Positions 6,683 through 14,580 of a stretch of DNA of 29,744 nt are shown one piece after another. The translations under genes and the position numbers were made by a program. The notes below the pieces were generated by a model, which was not told the origin of the DNA, ran no database searches, and saw only the letters and a list, made by a program, of their open reading frames with translations. Origin of the DNA: Verrucomicrobiota bacterium (GTDB lineage Bacteria > Verrucomicrobiota > Verrucomicrobiia > Opitutales > Opitutaceae); assembly GCA_023446735.1 (NCBI GenBank), contig JAEXPQ010000146.1, positions 1 to 29,744 on the forward strand, written 5' to 3'. The first letter of the stretch is position 1; every line of letters starts with the position of its first letter.

Positions 6683-6994
6683 TCAGCGGCCTTCGGCGAT
6701 CGAGAAGATCGAATCGAGCTTCATCTCGCGGAAGAGGTGGAAGATGGGGGATGGCACGCGGACGAGGGCGAGCACCGCGCCGTGGATGGCGAGGTCCTTG
6801 TAGAAGACCAGCAGCTTGCCGATGCCGGCGCTGCCGATGTGGCTCACCCCCGCGAAATCGATCTCGACACGCTGGGGCGCGCCGAGCGCGACGTCGCGCA
6901 GACGTTTCTTGAGCTCCTCGGCGGCGAGTTCGTCGATTTCCCCCTGCAGGACGAGGCGCACGGAGTGGTTCTCCCGGGTGATGGCGATGTTCAT
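6683..6994 (-). CDS. STAS domain anti-sigma factor antagonist-like protein
   Basis: A 103-residue single STAS domain of the SpoIIAA/RsbV type, from LVLQGEIDELAAEEL through VEIDFAGVSHIGSAGIGKLL to the C-terminal helix. Such proteins are switched by phosphorylation by a HATPase kinase and dephosphorylation by a PP2C phosphatase. The usual D-S-S-G phosphorylation loop is G-S-A-G here (Ser55, Ala56), so only one of the two serines remains. Its ATG overlaps the stop of the preceding sensor-phosphatase-kinase gene as ATGA, showing translational coupling and suggesting that the two proteins are partners. The following gene is the chemotaxis receptor. The partner controlled by this STAS protein, for example a sigma factor or the receptor, is not known. 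Confidence 0.9.
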   Translation of the reverse strand: MNIAITRENHSVRLVLQGEIDELAAEELKKRLRDVALGAPQRVEIDFAGVSHIGSAGIGKLLVFYKDLAIHGAVLALVRVPSPIFHLFREMKLDSIFSIAEGR

Positions 6995-9900
6995 GATGTG
7001 ACGTGGTTGGCGGTTGAGAGGTGGGGAGTATTCCAGAGATCGAGGCGCGGGATCGGGCTGCGGCCCGCGGGCGGGCAGAACGTATGCTCGTCGCCGAAGA
7101 ACACGGTCAGGTGGCGACCACCCTCGGACCAGCGGGCTTCGTCGGCGAAGCGCCGGATCAGGAAGAGGCCGCGGCCCGAGGGCTTGGTGCGGTTCTCATG
7201 GGAGGTGGGGTCGCCCACCTGGTCCCAGACGAAGCCGGCCCCCTCGTCGATGATCTCGAGGCACGCGTCGTTCCCGTACCGGCGGCGGACGACGATCCAC
7301 TTCGCGGGATCCTCGCGGTTGCCGTGGTGCCAGGCGTTGTAGAGCGCCTCCTCCAAGACGATGTGCAGGCGCATCAACGAGGCGGTGACACCGTGGCGCC
7401 GCCACTCCTCCTCGATCTTCGCGCTGATGCGGGCGCGCTGGGCCCGCAGCTCGGCCAGGCTGGTCGGCCGCAGGCAATCCTCGAAGGCCGGCCCCGGGGT
7501 CTCGACCTGCGCCACCACCAGCGCGACATCGTCGGGCAGCGAGTGGGCGGCGGCGGCCTCGTCGCAACGAGAGCCGGCGATCCGCTCAAACAGGCGCTTG
7601 GCGAGGGGAACGGCATGCAGTTCCGGCTGCTCCGCGACGCTCTCCGCCAGCAACCGGCGGAGATCCTCCGTGGAAAGGTGGGGGGCGCCGCGCGCCGCCG
7701 GCACCTCCAGCAGCCCGTCGGTATACAGCAGCAGCTTGTCGCCCGGCTCGAGCTGCACGGACGCGGCGGAGTACCGGTGCCGGTCGATCATGCCCACCGG
7801 CAGGTTGGTGCCGGCGCCGGAGGGTTCGGGGAACGAGCGGACCTCGCCGCCACGCACCAGCAGAATCGGCGGGTGCCCGGCGACCACGTAGGTCATCCGC
7901 AAAGTGGCGTGGTCGATCTCGAGGTTCACCGCGGTGAAGAAGTCCCCGTCCTGGAAGAGATGCGACCGGCAGATCTCGCGGTTGAGCCGGGTGACGACCT
8001 CCGCCAACCCGGCGTGGGCCCCCTCGGGGCCGACCAGCGCGTTGTGGAGCAGGTCGGTTATGATGCTCCTCAGGATACAACCGACCTCGTGGCCGGACTG
8101 GTCCTTGAGGCTGACCAAGGTGCGGCGCCCCTTGGCATCGGCGAGATGGCGCACGAAGAAATGGTCGCCGCCCTCGAGGCAGCGCGGGATCGATTCGCCC
8201 GCGACGAAGAGGTTCCGCCCCTCGGGCAGCGGGCTGTTGCGCGGCTGCTCGGCGTTGACGAGGAGGAGAACTTGGTGGGCGAGGCCGATGTTCATCTCCT
8301 GTTTCGCGAGCAGGAGGCGCAGCGAGGCGTTGCTCTGCGCCAGCTCCGCGGTGCGCTGCACGACCCGGTCCTCGAGGTCGGCGTGCGCCCGGCGCAGGAG
8401 CTCCTCCGCCTGCTTGCGCTTGGTCTCGTCGACGAGGAAGCCGGTCACGCCCACGGGCCGGCCGTCGCGCTCGATGAGGTGCGCGTAGCTCGCGCCGACG
8501 AAGGAGGTGCCGTCCCGGCGGATGAAGCGGTACTCCTCCCCGGCCAGGCTGTGGCCGGCGAGCAGGCGCGCCCAGTTGGCGCGGAGCCGCTCATGGTCGT
8601 CCGGATGGATGAGGGAGAAGAGGTTGACGCCGCGCGCAAGGTCGGCGGGCGTCAGCTGTCCGGCGTTGATCGCCTCCCGGTTGAGCACGAGCACGTTGCC
8701 CTGCAGATCGAGCTCGTAGACGACCTGCGGCAGCGAATCGACCATCAGGCGGTACTTCTGTTCGCTGGCGGCGAGCGCCTGCTGGGCGCGTTCGCGCTCG
8801 GCGATCTCGTCGCGCAGGCGGGTATTGGCGGTCGCCAGCTCGGCGGTGCGCTCGCGCACGCGGTCCTCGAGGTTCGCGTGCGCGCGCTGGAGCGCCTCGG
8901 CCGTCTGCTTGGCGGCGGTGATGTCCGCGAGCATCCCGATCATGCACCGGGCGCGGTCGGGGGTGACGATGAAGTAGCCGCGGTCGCGGAACCAGAGGTA
9001 GCCGCCGTCGCGCCGGCGCATCCGGTATTCGGCGTCGAACGGCACGTAGGTGCGCGAGCTGCGGCGCAGGAGGGCCAGCGTCCGGCGCCGATCCTCCGGA
9101 TGCACGAGCCGGATCCAGCGGATGAGGGTGCCGCCCATCTCGGAGAGAGCGTAGCCGAGCACCTGGTCGACGCTCTCGCTCCAGAGGATGAAGCCGGTCT
9201 CCAGATTGTACTCGTAGGCGATCTGCCCGGAGGCGACCGCGACCAGTTCGTACCGACGTTTCCACGCCACGATCTCGGTCTCGGCCTGCTTGCGCTGGGT
9301 GATGTCGCGGATGCTCTCGATCGCGCCGATCACCCGGCCGCGCGGGTCGTAGAGCGGCCGCGCGCTGCCCCAGATATGGGCCCCGCGTCCGCCCCCGAGG
9401 CAGGGCGCGTGCGCCTCCCCGAACACGGTGCCGCCATCGTTGGTGAACTGGTCGTAGTGGCGGCTCGCCGGATCTCCGGGCCGCAAGGCGAGGTCGACGA
9501 GCATCGGGCGCCGTTCGCCGAAGAACGGCAGGGCGTACTCGAAATTTCCCCGCGCGAGCATGTCGGCCTTGGGCACGCCGGTGAGCGTCTCCATCGCCTT
9601 GTTCCAGGCGGTGACGGTGCCGAGCGCGTCGACGACGAAGGTGGCGTCAGGCAGGAACTCGATGATCTCGTTCAACCGCTCGTTGGCGCCGTGCAGCGCC
9701 GCCTCGGCCTCGCGCCGGGCCTGGGCCTCGAGCACGAGCGACACGCAGCTGCCGACGGCGGAGGCGAACGACTGCTCGGCGGCGCTCCAGACCCGCGACG
9801 TCCCCACATGTTCGTGGCGAACGACCCCCACCACCCGGCCGGCCAGGCGGACCGGGACATCCAGCACGGCGCCGATCCCGTGCGGCCGCAGGTGCGTCTC

Positions 9901-11031
9901 GACGAAGCTGCGGGTCGCCGGATCGTGGGCGGCGTCGCCGGCGGCCACGACCTCCCGGCGCTCGAGCGCGGCGAAGTACTCGGGATGCTCGGCCACGGGC
10001 AGGCGCGCGGCGGCCCGGTCGGGGCCCGTCACCCGGGCGTTGCCGGCGTCGCATACGAGCGCCGCGCCGCCGGCGTCGAAGAACCATACGCCCACGCGGG
10101 CGACCCCGAGGGTCCGGGCGGAAGTCTCGGCCACCAGCGCGAGGGCCACCGGACGGTCGGCGCGGAAGAGCTGCTCGTTGGCCGCGAGACCGGCCAGGGC
10201 GTGATTGAAACTCTGCGACCGCGCCTCCCGCAGCTCGAGGGCGACCTCGGCCCGGCGGCGGGCGGTGATGTCTCGGTAGGCGCAGAGGACCCAGAGCCGG
10301 TCGGCGATGCGCACCGGCGAGACGACCACCGACAGCAGGAGCTTCTCGCCGCCGCGGGTGCGGGCCGAGACCTCCGCCTCCCGGGTCTCGCCCGTCGCCA
10401 GGGCGTCGCGCACGCGCTCCTCGGCCCGGCGCCATTCGCCGGCCTCGGGATGCAGCACGCGCAGGAAGCCCGGCAGCGTGCCGGCGAGCGCCCGGGTGTA
10501 TCCGGTGATTCGCCGCATCTGGCGGTTGAACACGACGAAGCGGCCGCGCTCGTCGGACAACGTGAGGCCGTCGCCGGTCTTCTCGACGACGATGGCGAGC
10601 TGGCGCGCGATGCTCTCGGCGCGTTCCCGGCGTGCGCTGCCCGGCGCCAGGGCCAGCAGCCCGCGCAGCCGGGCAGGCAGGCTCGCGAGGTTCTCCGGCG
10701 TGAGCCCGAAGTAGTCGACGGCCCCGGCGCGGATCCAGCGCACGGCCTCCCCGACCTCCGGCCGGTCGGTGAACACCGCCACCCGAGCCGGACAGGGGCG
10801 CTCGAACAGCTCCGCGCGATGGCGGGTCGCCACCTCGAGGGAGACCAACGCCAAGTCGACCTGGCAACTCGCCACCTCGGCCTTCGCCGCCGCGAGGGTC
10901 TCGTGCACGCCGATCGAAAGATCCCGTTCGCCCGCCAGAGCGGGCAGCAGCCGCGTGGTGCAATCGGCCATGCGACCCAGGATACAGAGACGCCACAGCG
11001 CGGAACCAGCCGGTGAAAGGGCGTTATCCAT
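6991..11031 (-). CDS. Multi-PAS/GAF sensor with SpoIIE-type phosphatase and HATPase kinase domains
   Basis: About 1346 residues, no membrane helix. In order: a receiver-like domain (about 1-120) with Ser in place of the phospho-accepting Asp (DLALVSLE); PAS (about 130-250); GAF (about 270-420); three further PAS domains with PAC-like ends (IRDITQRKQAE, LADITAAKQTAE, LVDETKRKQAE); coiled coils; a PP2C/SpoIIE phosphatase (about 915-1170) with metal-binding GGDHFF, KDQSGHE, LYTDGLLE and LPDDVAL; then an RsbW-like HATPase (about 1195-1315) with EEALYNAWHHGN, DEGAGF and GRGLFLIRRF. It therefore carries both enzymes of a partner-switching pair. The start at 11031 keeps the first strand of the receiver fold (LWRLCILG); ATGs at 11133 and 10971 are alternatives. 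Its stop overlaps the STAS start. Confidence 0.9.
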   Translation of the reverse strand: MDNALSPAGSALWRLCILGRMADCTTRLLPALAGERDLSIGVHETLAAAKAEVASCQVDLALVSLEVATRHRAELFERPCPARVAVFTDRPEVGEAVRWIRAGAVDYFGLTPENLASLPARLRGLLALAPGSARRERAESIARQLAIVVEKTGDGLTLSDERGRFVVFNRQMRRITGYTRALAGTLPGFLRVLHPEAGEWRRAEERVRDALATGETREAEVSARTRGGEKLLLSVVVSPVRIADRLWVLCAYRDITARRRAEVALELREARSQSFNHALAGLAANEQLFRADRPVALALVAETSARTLGVARVGVWFFDAGGAALVCDAGNARVTGPDRAAARLPVAEHPEYFAALERREVVAAGDAAHDPATRSFVETHLRPHGIGAVLDVPVRLAGRVVGVVRHEHVGTSRVWSAAEQSFASAVGSCVSLVLEAQARREAEAALHGANERLNEIIEFLPDATFVVDALGTVTAWNKAMETLTGVPKADMLARGNFEYALPFFGERRPMLVDLALRPGDPASRHYDQFTNDGGTVFGEAHAPCLGGGRGAHIWGSARPLYDPRGRVIGAIESIRDITQRKQAETEIVAWKRRYELVAVASGQIAYEYNLETGFILWSESVDQVLGYALSEMGGTLIRWIRLVHPEDRRRTLALLRRSSRTYVPFDAEYRMRRRDGGYLWFRDRGYFIVTPDRARCMIGMLADITAAKQTAEALQRAHANLEDRVRERTAELATANTRLRDEIAERERAQQALAASEQKYRLMVDSLPQVVYELDLQGNVLVLNREAINAGQLTPADLARGVNLFSLIHPDDHERLRANWARLLAGHSLAGEEYRFIRRDGTSFVGASYAHLIERDGRPVGVTGFLVDETKRKQAEELLRRAHADLEDRVVQRTAELAQSNASLRLLLAKQEMNIGLAHQVLLLVNAEQPRNSPLPEGRNLFVAGESIPRCLEGGDHFFVRHLADAKGRRTLVSLKDQSGHEVGCILRSIITDLLHNALVGPEGAHAGLAEVVTRLNREICRSHLFQDGDFFTAVNLEIDHATLRMTYVVAGHPPILLVRGGEVRSFPEPSGAGTNLPVGMIDRHRYSAASVQLEPGDKLLLYTDGLLEVPAARGAPHLSTEDLRRLLAESVAEQPELHAVPLAKRLFERIAGSRCDEAAAAHSLPDDVALVVAQVETPGPAFEDCLRPTSLAELRAQRARISAKIEEEWRRHGVTASLMRLHIVLEEALYNAWHHGNREDPAKWIVVRRRYGNDACLEIIDEGAGFVWDQVGDPTSHENRTKPSGRGLFLIRRFADEARWSEGGRHLTVFFGDEHTFCPPAGRSPIPRLDLWNTPHLSTANHVTS

Positions 11032-11256
11032 CGGGGCCGCCCAACCACGGGGGGACGCCCGCGTACCGGAGCCACCGAGGCCTGGTGTCGCGACGCTGAG
11101 CACTAGGAACAATCCCCCATTCCAGCATGGCACCTACTCATCGGCCAACCGCGCACGGGGTTGAGCAAGCGATTCGCCTTCAAAACGGCGCCGAGATCCA
11201 TAGCGTGGCGCCGAGTCGCCCGCCCCGCTCACCCCAAGCCGGAGCCGTTGCCCCGC

Positions 11257-11763
11257 ATGAACCTCGAAACCCGTCTCTTCGCCTACGGAACCCTCAAGCG
11301 CGGATCGCCCATGCACGATCAACTGTGCCGGGGCGTGTGCTCCGTGATCCCGGCCCGCATCTGGGGCCGTCTCTACGAATTGCCCAGCGGGTGCCCGGCG
11401 CTGGTCGTGCCGACGGAGGCGGTGCTGGGACTCGCCACCTTGGACCGGGAGGACGACCATGTCCGGCTCGGGCAAACCCTGCATGCGTCGCCCGCGGAAC
11501 ACTCGCGCGAGCAGTGGCGCCCGGTTTTCGGCCAACTCATCACGCTGGCCGACTACCGAACCGCCTGGGCCACGTTGGACGCCTGGGAGGACGCCGCGCC
11601 AGACCGGCCCACGCTTTTCCGCCGTTCCATCGTGCAGATCGAACGCGAGAACGGCGTGCCGATCACCGCTTGGACCTATCTCGTGCCGCAACTCCCCCAG
11701 GGCTCCCGCGAACTCGTCACCGGCGTCTGGCCGGTGCCGATTCCCTTGCCGGCCGGGGAGTGA
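11257..11763 (+). CDS. Gamma-glutamylcyclotransferase-like protein
   Basis: The N-terminus RLFAYGTLKRGSPMH carries the YGTLK loop of the GGCT/AIG2 fold, followed by RLYELPSGCPALV and a second half with YRTAWATLDAWEDAAPDRP, where Glu near residue 111 is in place of the catalytic Glu. The family releases 5-oxoproline from gamma-glutamyl peptides, but many bacterial members have no tested substrate. Its 168 residues are somewhat long, with extra sequence in the middle. The ATG at 11257 puts the first strand at the N-terminus; a TTG at 11161 would add 32 basic, unconserved residues. It lies alone on the + strand, divergent from the sensor gene and 70 bases before the GYF_2 gene, which may be in the same transcript. 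Confidence 0.82.
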   Translation: MNLETRLFAYGTLKRGSPMHDQLCRGVCSVIPARIWGRLYELPSGCPALVVPTEAVLGLATLDREDDHVRLGQTLHASPAEHSREQWRPVFGQLITLADYRTAWATLDAWEDAAPDRPTLFRRSIVQIERENGVPITAWTYLVPQLPQGSRELVTGVWPVPIPLPAGE

Positions 11764-11833
11764 TGCCCGTCCGCGCTCGCCCTCCCGTCCGGTTCTGCCA
11801 AACACGATCAGCCCTCAACTCGTCCTTCCGCTC

Positions 11834-12730
11834 ATGTTCCACGTCGCCATCAACCGCGTGCAATCCGGTCCCTTCAGCGAAGCCGACCTCCGCCAGCGCC
11901 TCGCGCGGGGGGAAATCGGCATCAACGATCTGTGTTGGAAGGAGGGCTGGCCGGCTTGGCGCAAGGTAGGCGAAGTCTTTCCCGCCGCCGAGCCGCCGGA
12001 GCTGCCGACCACCCCGCCGCCGCTCGGGGCCCCGGAGACCGCGAATCCGTTCACCGCGCCACCGCGTCCCGCGCCGGGGCAGTCCAACGGTGTCGCGACC
12101 GTCAGCCTGGTGTGCGGCATCTGCGTGTTCGTTCTCTTTCCGCTCTTCTTCCTTTTCGCGATCGCGGCCGTCGTGTGCGGCCATGTCGCCCATTCGAAGA
12201 TCAAGGCATCCGGTGGCACGCTCGGCGGCAGCGGCGCCGCCACGGCCGGCTTGGTGATGGGATACCTCGGCATCGCGGGCGTCCCTGTCATCGGACTGCT
12301 GGCGGCGATGGCGATCCCGGCGTTCCAGAAAGTGCGGCAGAACTCGCACGAGGCCGCGGTGCGCAACAATCTCGTGCAGATCTGGCACGGCGCCGAGCAG
12401 CAGATGATGGAATCGGGTGCAGAAAGCGTGAGCTACTCCGAGTTGCTGTCCGGCGGGATGCTGGGCCAGCCGCTGAAGCCGATCACCGGTGAGAGCTACG
12501 ACGGGATTGTCATCCACCGGGGCGACGAGTCGCTCGAAGTGACTTTGGCCAACGGTCGCACCGTCACCTATTTCGCCGGCAGCCCCGCCGGGGGCGGAAA
12601 CGATGGGATGGCCCCGGCGACCGCCGACGAGGACCAGCCCACCGAAGCGCCGGAGGCGGGAGCGACCGAATCTCCGACAGCGGATGAGCCGAAGCCGGAG
12701 GCCGCTTTGCCGCTTCCGGCGCTGGCCTGA
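11834..12730 (+). CDS. GYF_2 domain / DUF4190-like membrane protein with pilin-like segment
   Basis: 298 residues. Residues 1-55 are a GYF_2 (DUF4339) domain: a GPFSEADLRQRLARGEI core and the CWKEGWPAWRKV hallmark. A Pro-rich linker leads to two membrane helices (about 95-125 and 140-165) in a DUF4190-like arrangement with GHVAHSKIK between. The second helix ends in LLAAMAIPAFQKVRQNSHEA, strongly reminiscent of a type IV pilin or pseudopilin N-terminal helix and followed by a pilin-like sequence, but the GFTLIE cleavage motif is missing. The C-terminus is a disordered Glu/Pro/Ala tail. GYF_2 modules usually bind Pro-rich peptides, and such stretches are present here and in the neighbouring membrane proteins. 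Function unknown. Confidence 0.78.
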   Translation: MFHVAINRVQSGPFSEADLRQRLARGEIGINDLCWKEGWPAWRKVGEVFPAAEPPELPTTPPPLGAPETANPFTAPPRPAPGQSNGVATVSLVCGICVFVLFPLFFLFAIAAVVCGHVAHSKIKASGGTLGGSGAATAGLVMGYLGIAGVPVIGLLAAMAIPAFQKVRQNSHEAAVRNNLVQIWHGAEQQMMESGAESVSYSELLSGGMLGQPLKPITGESYDGIVIHRGDESLEVTLANGRTVTYFAGSPAGGGNDGMAPATADEDQPTEAPEAGATESPTADEPKPEAALPLPALA

Positions 12731-12756
12731 GCGTCCCGGCAAGCGCTCCAAGTTGG

Positions 12757-12808
12757 CGAACGCCCATTCCACTCCTCCAGGGCAACGAGCCGGCCCACGG
12801 GGCGTTCG
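12757..12808. terminator. Possible bidirectional terminator between convergent genes
   Basis: CGAACGCCC at 12757-12765 is exactly complementary to 12800-12808. The two arms bracket a 34-base loop in the short gap between two convergent genes, where a shared terminator would be expected. The long loop and the lack of T-runs make this weak. Confidence 0.3.
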
Positions 12809-12809
12809 T

Positions 12810-13211
12810 TCAGGCAGGCGGCGCCAGCAACGTGCACGGCCACCACGGCAGGTTGCGCACAATCCAGTAGAGAACCAACACCGTCAGGACGACGGCCGCG
12901 GCGGGATGAGGTAGCGCGAAGGCGGGCCGGTCGTGGCGGATGGCGCGCCAGAAGTTCCACGCCGTCCACAGCGCGAGCGGTGGCAACGCGACGACCAGGA
13001 GCGGATTGAGCGCGAAGGCTCGCGCGAGCTCCCCATGCACGAGCGCATGGACCGCGCGCCCGGTGCCGCAGCCGGGGCAATGAAGTCCGGTCAGCAAGTG
13101 CGACGGGCATGGCGGGTACCACGCCGGCGGGCGATCCCCGAGCAACCAGACGGCCAGGAACCCCAAGCCCGCGCCGGCGGCGAGCAACAGAGCCGTGCGG
13201 CGCGGAGTCAC
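12810..13211 (-). CDS. DUF2752 membrane protein
   Basis: 133 residues with three predicted membrane helices (about 7-24, 68-88, 104-122). The DUF2752 signature is clear: YPPCPSHLLTGLHCPGCGTG followed by RAVHALVHGELARAFALNP, with the paired cysteines of CPGCG that could bind metal or haem or form a disulfide. No biochemical role is established for the family. It starts 16 bases after the GYF_2-CD225 gene, so the two are probably co-transcribed. The gene converges on the GYF_2-DUF4190 gene, which shares a domain with its operon partner. Confidence 0.85.
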   Translation of the reverse strand: MTPRRTALLLAAGAGLGFLAVWLLGDRPPAWYPPCPSHLLTGLHCPGCGTGRAVHALVHGELARAFALNPLLVVALPPLALWTAWNFWRAIRHDRPAFALPHPAAAVVLTVLVLYWIVRNLPWWPCTLLAPPA

Positions 13212-13227
13212 AAGCGCGGGACGCCCC

Positions 13228-13734
13228 TCACTGCGGGATGCTGCCGAGCGCGCCCATCGTACCGAACAAGACGATAATCGCGAAATAGGCGATGACGCCG
13301 ATCAGGCCGGTGGCGAAGGCGATCCACGCCCACATCTTCGCGCGCTGCGAGGATTGTTCGGCGCCGGCGTAGTCGCCCGCGGCGAACTTCGAATCCACCT
13401 GCGCCGCGAAGATGATCGAGACGATGCCAAGCGGCAGACAGCACAGCAGGGTGGAGAGGATCGACCACACGAGGTAGTTGGCCGGTTTCGCCTGGGCCGA
13501 GAACGCCCCCGATGTCGGGAGGGAGGTCCGAGCCGGGAGAGCGCTGGGCGTCACCGGCGGCGGCACCGGAGCGGTTGCGCCACCGAAGACCTCGCCGGCG
13601 GGACGCCAGGCCGGCATGCCTTCGCACCAGACCAGGTCGGAGGAGAGGATCTCGCCGCTCTGCAGGCGGGCCTTCGCGTCGGCCTCCGGATAGACGCCGA
13701 GCTTCTGGTTGTTGCGCGCAACGTGGTAGTCCAT
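13228..13734 (-). CDS. GYF_2 - CD225/dispanin membrane protein
   Basis: 168 residues. An N-terminal GYF_2 domain (YHVARNNQKLGVYPEADAKARL and WCEGMPAWRPAGEVF), a Pro/Ala linker, then a CD225-like domain of two helices: NYLVWSILSTLLCCLPLGIV, the loop VDSKFAAGDYAGAEQSSQRAK, and a C-terminal membrane helix. The CD225 family includes eukaryotic interferon-induced membrane proteins; bacterial members often have a GYF_2 or TM2-like head and unknown roles. The ATG at 13734 gives a normal start for the GYF_2 domain, while longer in-frame starts add unconserved sequence. No Shine-Dalgarno is visible. Its leader begins after a good terminator at 13846-13872, so it probably has its own promoter. Confidence 0.85.
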   Translation of the reverse strand: MDYHVARNNQKLGVYPEADAKARLQSGEILSSDLVWCEGMPAWRPAGEVFGGATAPVPPPVTPSALPARTSLPTSGAFSAQAKPANYLVWSILSTLLCCLPLGIVSIIFAAQVDSKFAAGDYAGAEQSSQRAKMWAWIAFATGLIGVIAYFAIIVLFGTMGALGSIPQ

Positions 13735-13845
13735 GGGTAGAGAGAGGATACGGTGTGAAACGACCGAGGGTTGCCCCGAGGAAACCCAACCGCGGGCCGA
13801 CGGCAATCCCCAAGCCGGTGCCGAGCGCGGTGAGAAGAAACGAAA

Positions 13846-13872
13846 CGCCCGGACGGCGAAACCATCCGGGCG
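13846..13872 (-). terminator. Intrinsic terminator after the Tic20-like gene
   Basis: A perfect 8-bp stem (CGCCCGGA at 13846-13853 with 13865-13872, 11-nt loop) lies 25 bases after the stop codon on the minus strand. It is followed in the direction of transcription by the T-rich TTTCGTTTCTTCT. This is the best terminator-like structure in the window. Confidence 0.7.
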
Positions 13873-13897
13873 ACAATGAAGGGCGACGACTTGCGGA

Positions 13898-14272
13898 TCA
13901 GTCGAAGGTCGTGCCGAGCATCTTGGCGATCTGTTCGCCGATGACGGGCAGCGGCTTGATCACGCCGTTGATGGCGTTGATCAGGCCCATGATCCAGAGA
14001 ACAAAAATGCACAGGCCGATCGGGATCGAGAGCAGGTTGAGAAGCGGAATGAATCCGAGAACCGTGTTCGCCACGCCGATGATCAAGAGACCGAGCGACT
14101 GCCGGAGATGATAGGCGGCGAGCGGGGTCTTCTTGTTGTTGTGCATCACGATCGCAATCACGATGCCCACGCCGCAGAGCAGGGGGGTCACGTAGGCGAG
14201 GATCGCGTTGGTCTTGTCATCGCCAGCAGGGGCCGCCGGGGCGGGGGGAGGAGGAACGGGTGTATCCGACAT
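13898..14272 (-). CDS. Small membrane protein, Tic20/DUF4870-like
   Basis: 124 residues: a short Pro/Ala-rich N-terminus (MSDTPVPPPPAPAAPAG), then ILAYVTPLLCGVGIVIAIVM as a first helix, the loop NNKKTPLAAYHLRQSLGL, and two more helices ending in GLINAINGVIKPLPVIGE. The helix-loop pattern with a conserved H-x-R-Q-S loop and three or four helices resembles the DUF4870/Tic20-like group of small bacterial membrane proteins, whose function is unknown. The Pro-rich N-terminus is the sort of ligand that the GYF_2 domains encoded next door could bind; that link is an inference. The start at 14272 has no Shine-Dalgarno. A good terminator follows the gene. Confidence 0.7.
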   Translation of the reverse strand: MSDTPVPPPPAPAAPAGDDKTNAILAYVTPLLCGVGIVIAIVMHNNKKTPLAAYHLRQSLGLLIIGVANTVLGFIPLLNLLSIPIGLCIFVLWIMGLINAINGVIKPLPVIGEQIAKMLGTTFD

Positions 14273-14580
14273 GGTGTGTTTGGGTTGAGGGATTCGCGGC
14301 GAGCTGCCGTTGCCGACCTGTTCTAGCAGCCGATTCGTATCAGGCAAACCGGTTTTATCCGGAGCGAAAGCGGACGCCAGATTGGAGCCGGGGCCCCCGG
14401 GGGCACGACGCCCGCGGAGCGCGGGCCACCAGAGACCGGAAGCGACGCGGAGCCGGATCCGGGCCCGCCCGGATCCGGATGGGCAACAGTCAAGCGACGG
14501 AGGCCGGGCGCTCCGACTTGGCCGGCTCACGAACTCGGTCCGGCGACGAGCGCCGACCTGAGGATCGAAACGCGGCGACC
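14273..14580. other. Gap after atpC with a row of perfect hairpins
   Basis: No gene is seen here. Three perfect inverted repeats stand in series: 14393-14404 (GCCCCCGGGGGC), 14410-14426 (7-bp stem, 3-nt loop) and 14453-14478 (12-bp arms CCGGATCCGGGC with 2 nt between). They lie downstream of the atp operon and may terminate it or protect its 3' end, though none is followed by a T-run. On the minus strand between them and 14272, TTGCCT at 14341-14346 and TAGAAC at 14319-14324, 16 bp apart, form a weak candidate promoter for the Tic20-like gene. Confidence 0.55.
14453..14478. terminator. Perfect 12-bp inverted repeat, possible atp operon terminator
   Basis: CCGGATCCGGGC at 14453-14464 and its exact complement at 14467-14478 make a 12-bp stem with almost no loop. 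It is the strongest of three hairpins within 90 bases downstream of atpC. No T-run follows on the minus strand, so a Rho-independent role is uncertain, and an mRNA 3'-end stabiliser is equally possible. Confidence 0.4.

Noticed and set aside
7021..11016. A 1331-codon open frame on the + strand opposite the large sensor gene
   Set aside because: It is exactly antisense to a protein with clear PAS, GAF, PP2C and HATPase motifs. In GC-rich DNA the complement of a real gene is often open, and its translation has no recognisable domain.
11161..11256. TTG start adding 32 residues to the gamma-glutamylcyclotransferase-like protein
   Set aside because: The added residues are basic and unlike the family, whose first strand begins a few residues after the ATG at 11257.
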